NCBI GenBank assembly: GCA_017443685.1 | Contig: JAFSYD010000344.1 | Location: 1-6,612 of the forward strand | Source of the DNA: Lachnospiraceae bacterium | GTDB taxonomy: Bacteria; Bacillota; Clostridia; Lachnospirales; Lachnospiraceae | Reading direction: 5' to 3' | Length of the DNA: 6,612 bases | Shown: positions 6,610-6,612 of the stretch, in pieces | Layout: each line of letters starts with the position of its first letter | Numbering within the stretch: position 1 is the stretch's first letter | Translations under genes and position numbers: made by a program | Notes under the pieces: generated by a model | Databases searched by the model: none | What the model was told of the DNA's origin: nothing | The model's input: only the letters and a program-made list of their open reading frames with translations

Positions 6610-6612
6610 TAG

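Noticed and set aside
1..6612. Undescribed defence, mobile or biosynthetic system
   Set aside because: All four substantial genes belong to well-known housekeeping families with intact motifs, and the gaps contain only short control elements. No repeat array, integrase, transposase or toxin-antitoxin pair was found.

Overview
This window is an ordinary stretch of bacterial chromosome, most likely from an anaerobic member of the Clostridia (a Lachnospiraceae-like Firmicute). The reasons are a type III glutamine synthetase, a Gram-positive style class A penicillin-binding protein with a cysteine-containing C-terminal region, Shine-Dalgarno sites of the AAAGGA/GGAGG type, sigma-A-like promoters and intrinsic terminators. 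The assignment to family level is an inference from protein style; no marker gene is present.

Layout, left to right. Positions 2-655 (+) hold the 3' three quarters of a zinc-dependent class II fructose-bisphosphate aldolase (fba), closed by a strong terminator hairpin at 682-712. Positions 740-2860 (+) hold a complete type III glutamine synthetase (glnN). An 83-base gap between convergent genes (2861-2943) carries two hairpins, one of them a bidirectional terminator. Positions 2944-5730 (-) hold a complete 928-residue class A penicillin-binding protein with transglycosylase and transpeptidase domains. It is driven by a near-consensus promoter at 5779-5807. Divergent to it, 5812-6441 (+) holds a YigZ/IMPACT-family protein. 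Positions 6442-6612 are intergenic: nested terminator hairpins, a TATAAT box and a GGAGG ribosome-binding site that points to another plus-strand gene starting just beyond the window, plus one doubtful 15-codon ORF.

The genes do not form one pathway. They are separate housekeeping units: glycolysis/gluconeogenesis (fba), ammonium assimilation (glnN), peptidoglycan synthesis (PBP) and a poorly understood conserved protein (YigZ). No mobile element, CRISPR array, tRNA, rRNA, phage gene or defence gene was seen. I found no convincing undescribed system. The points most worth checking are how glnN is transcribed behind the fba terminator, the tightly packed divergent promoter region in front of the PBP gene and yigZ, the paired-cysteine region of the PBP, and the switch-like repeats at the right end.
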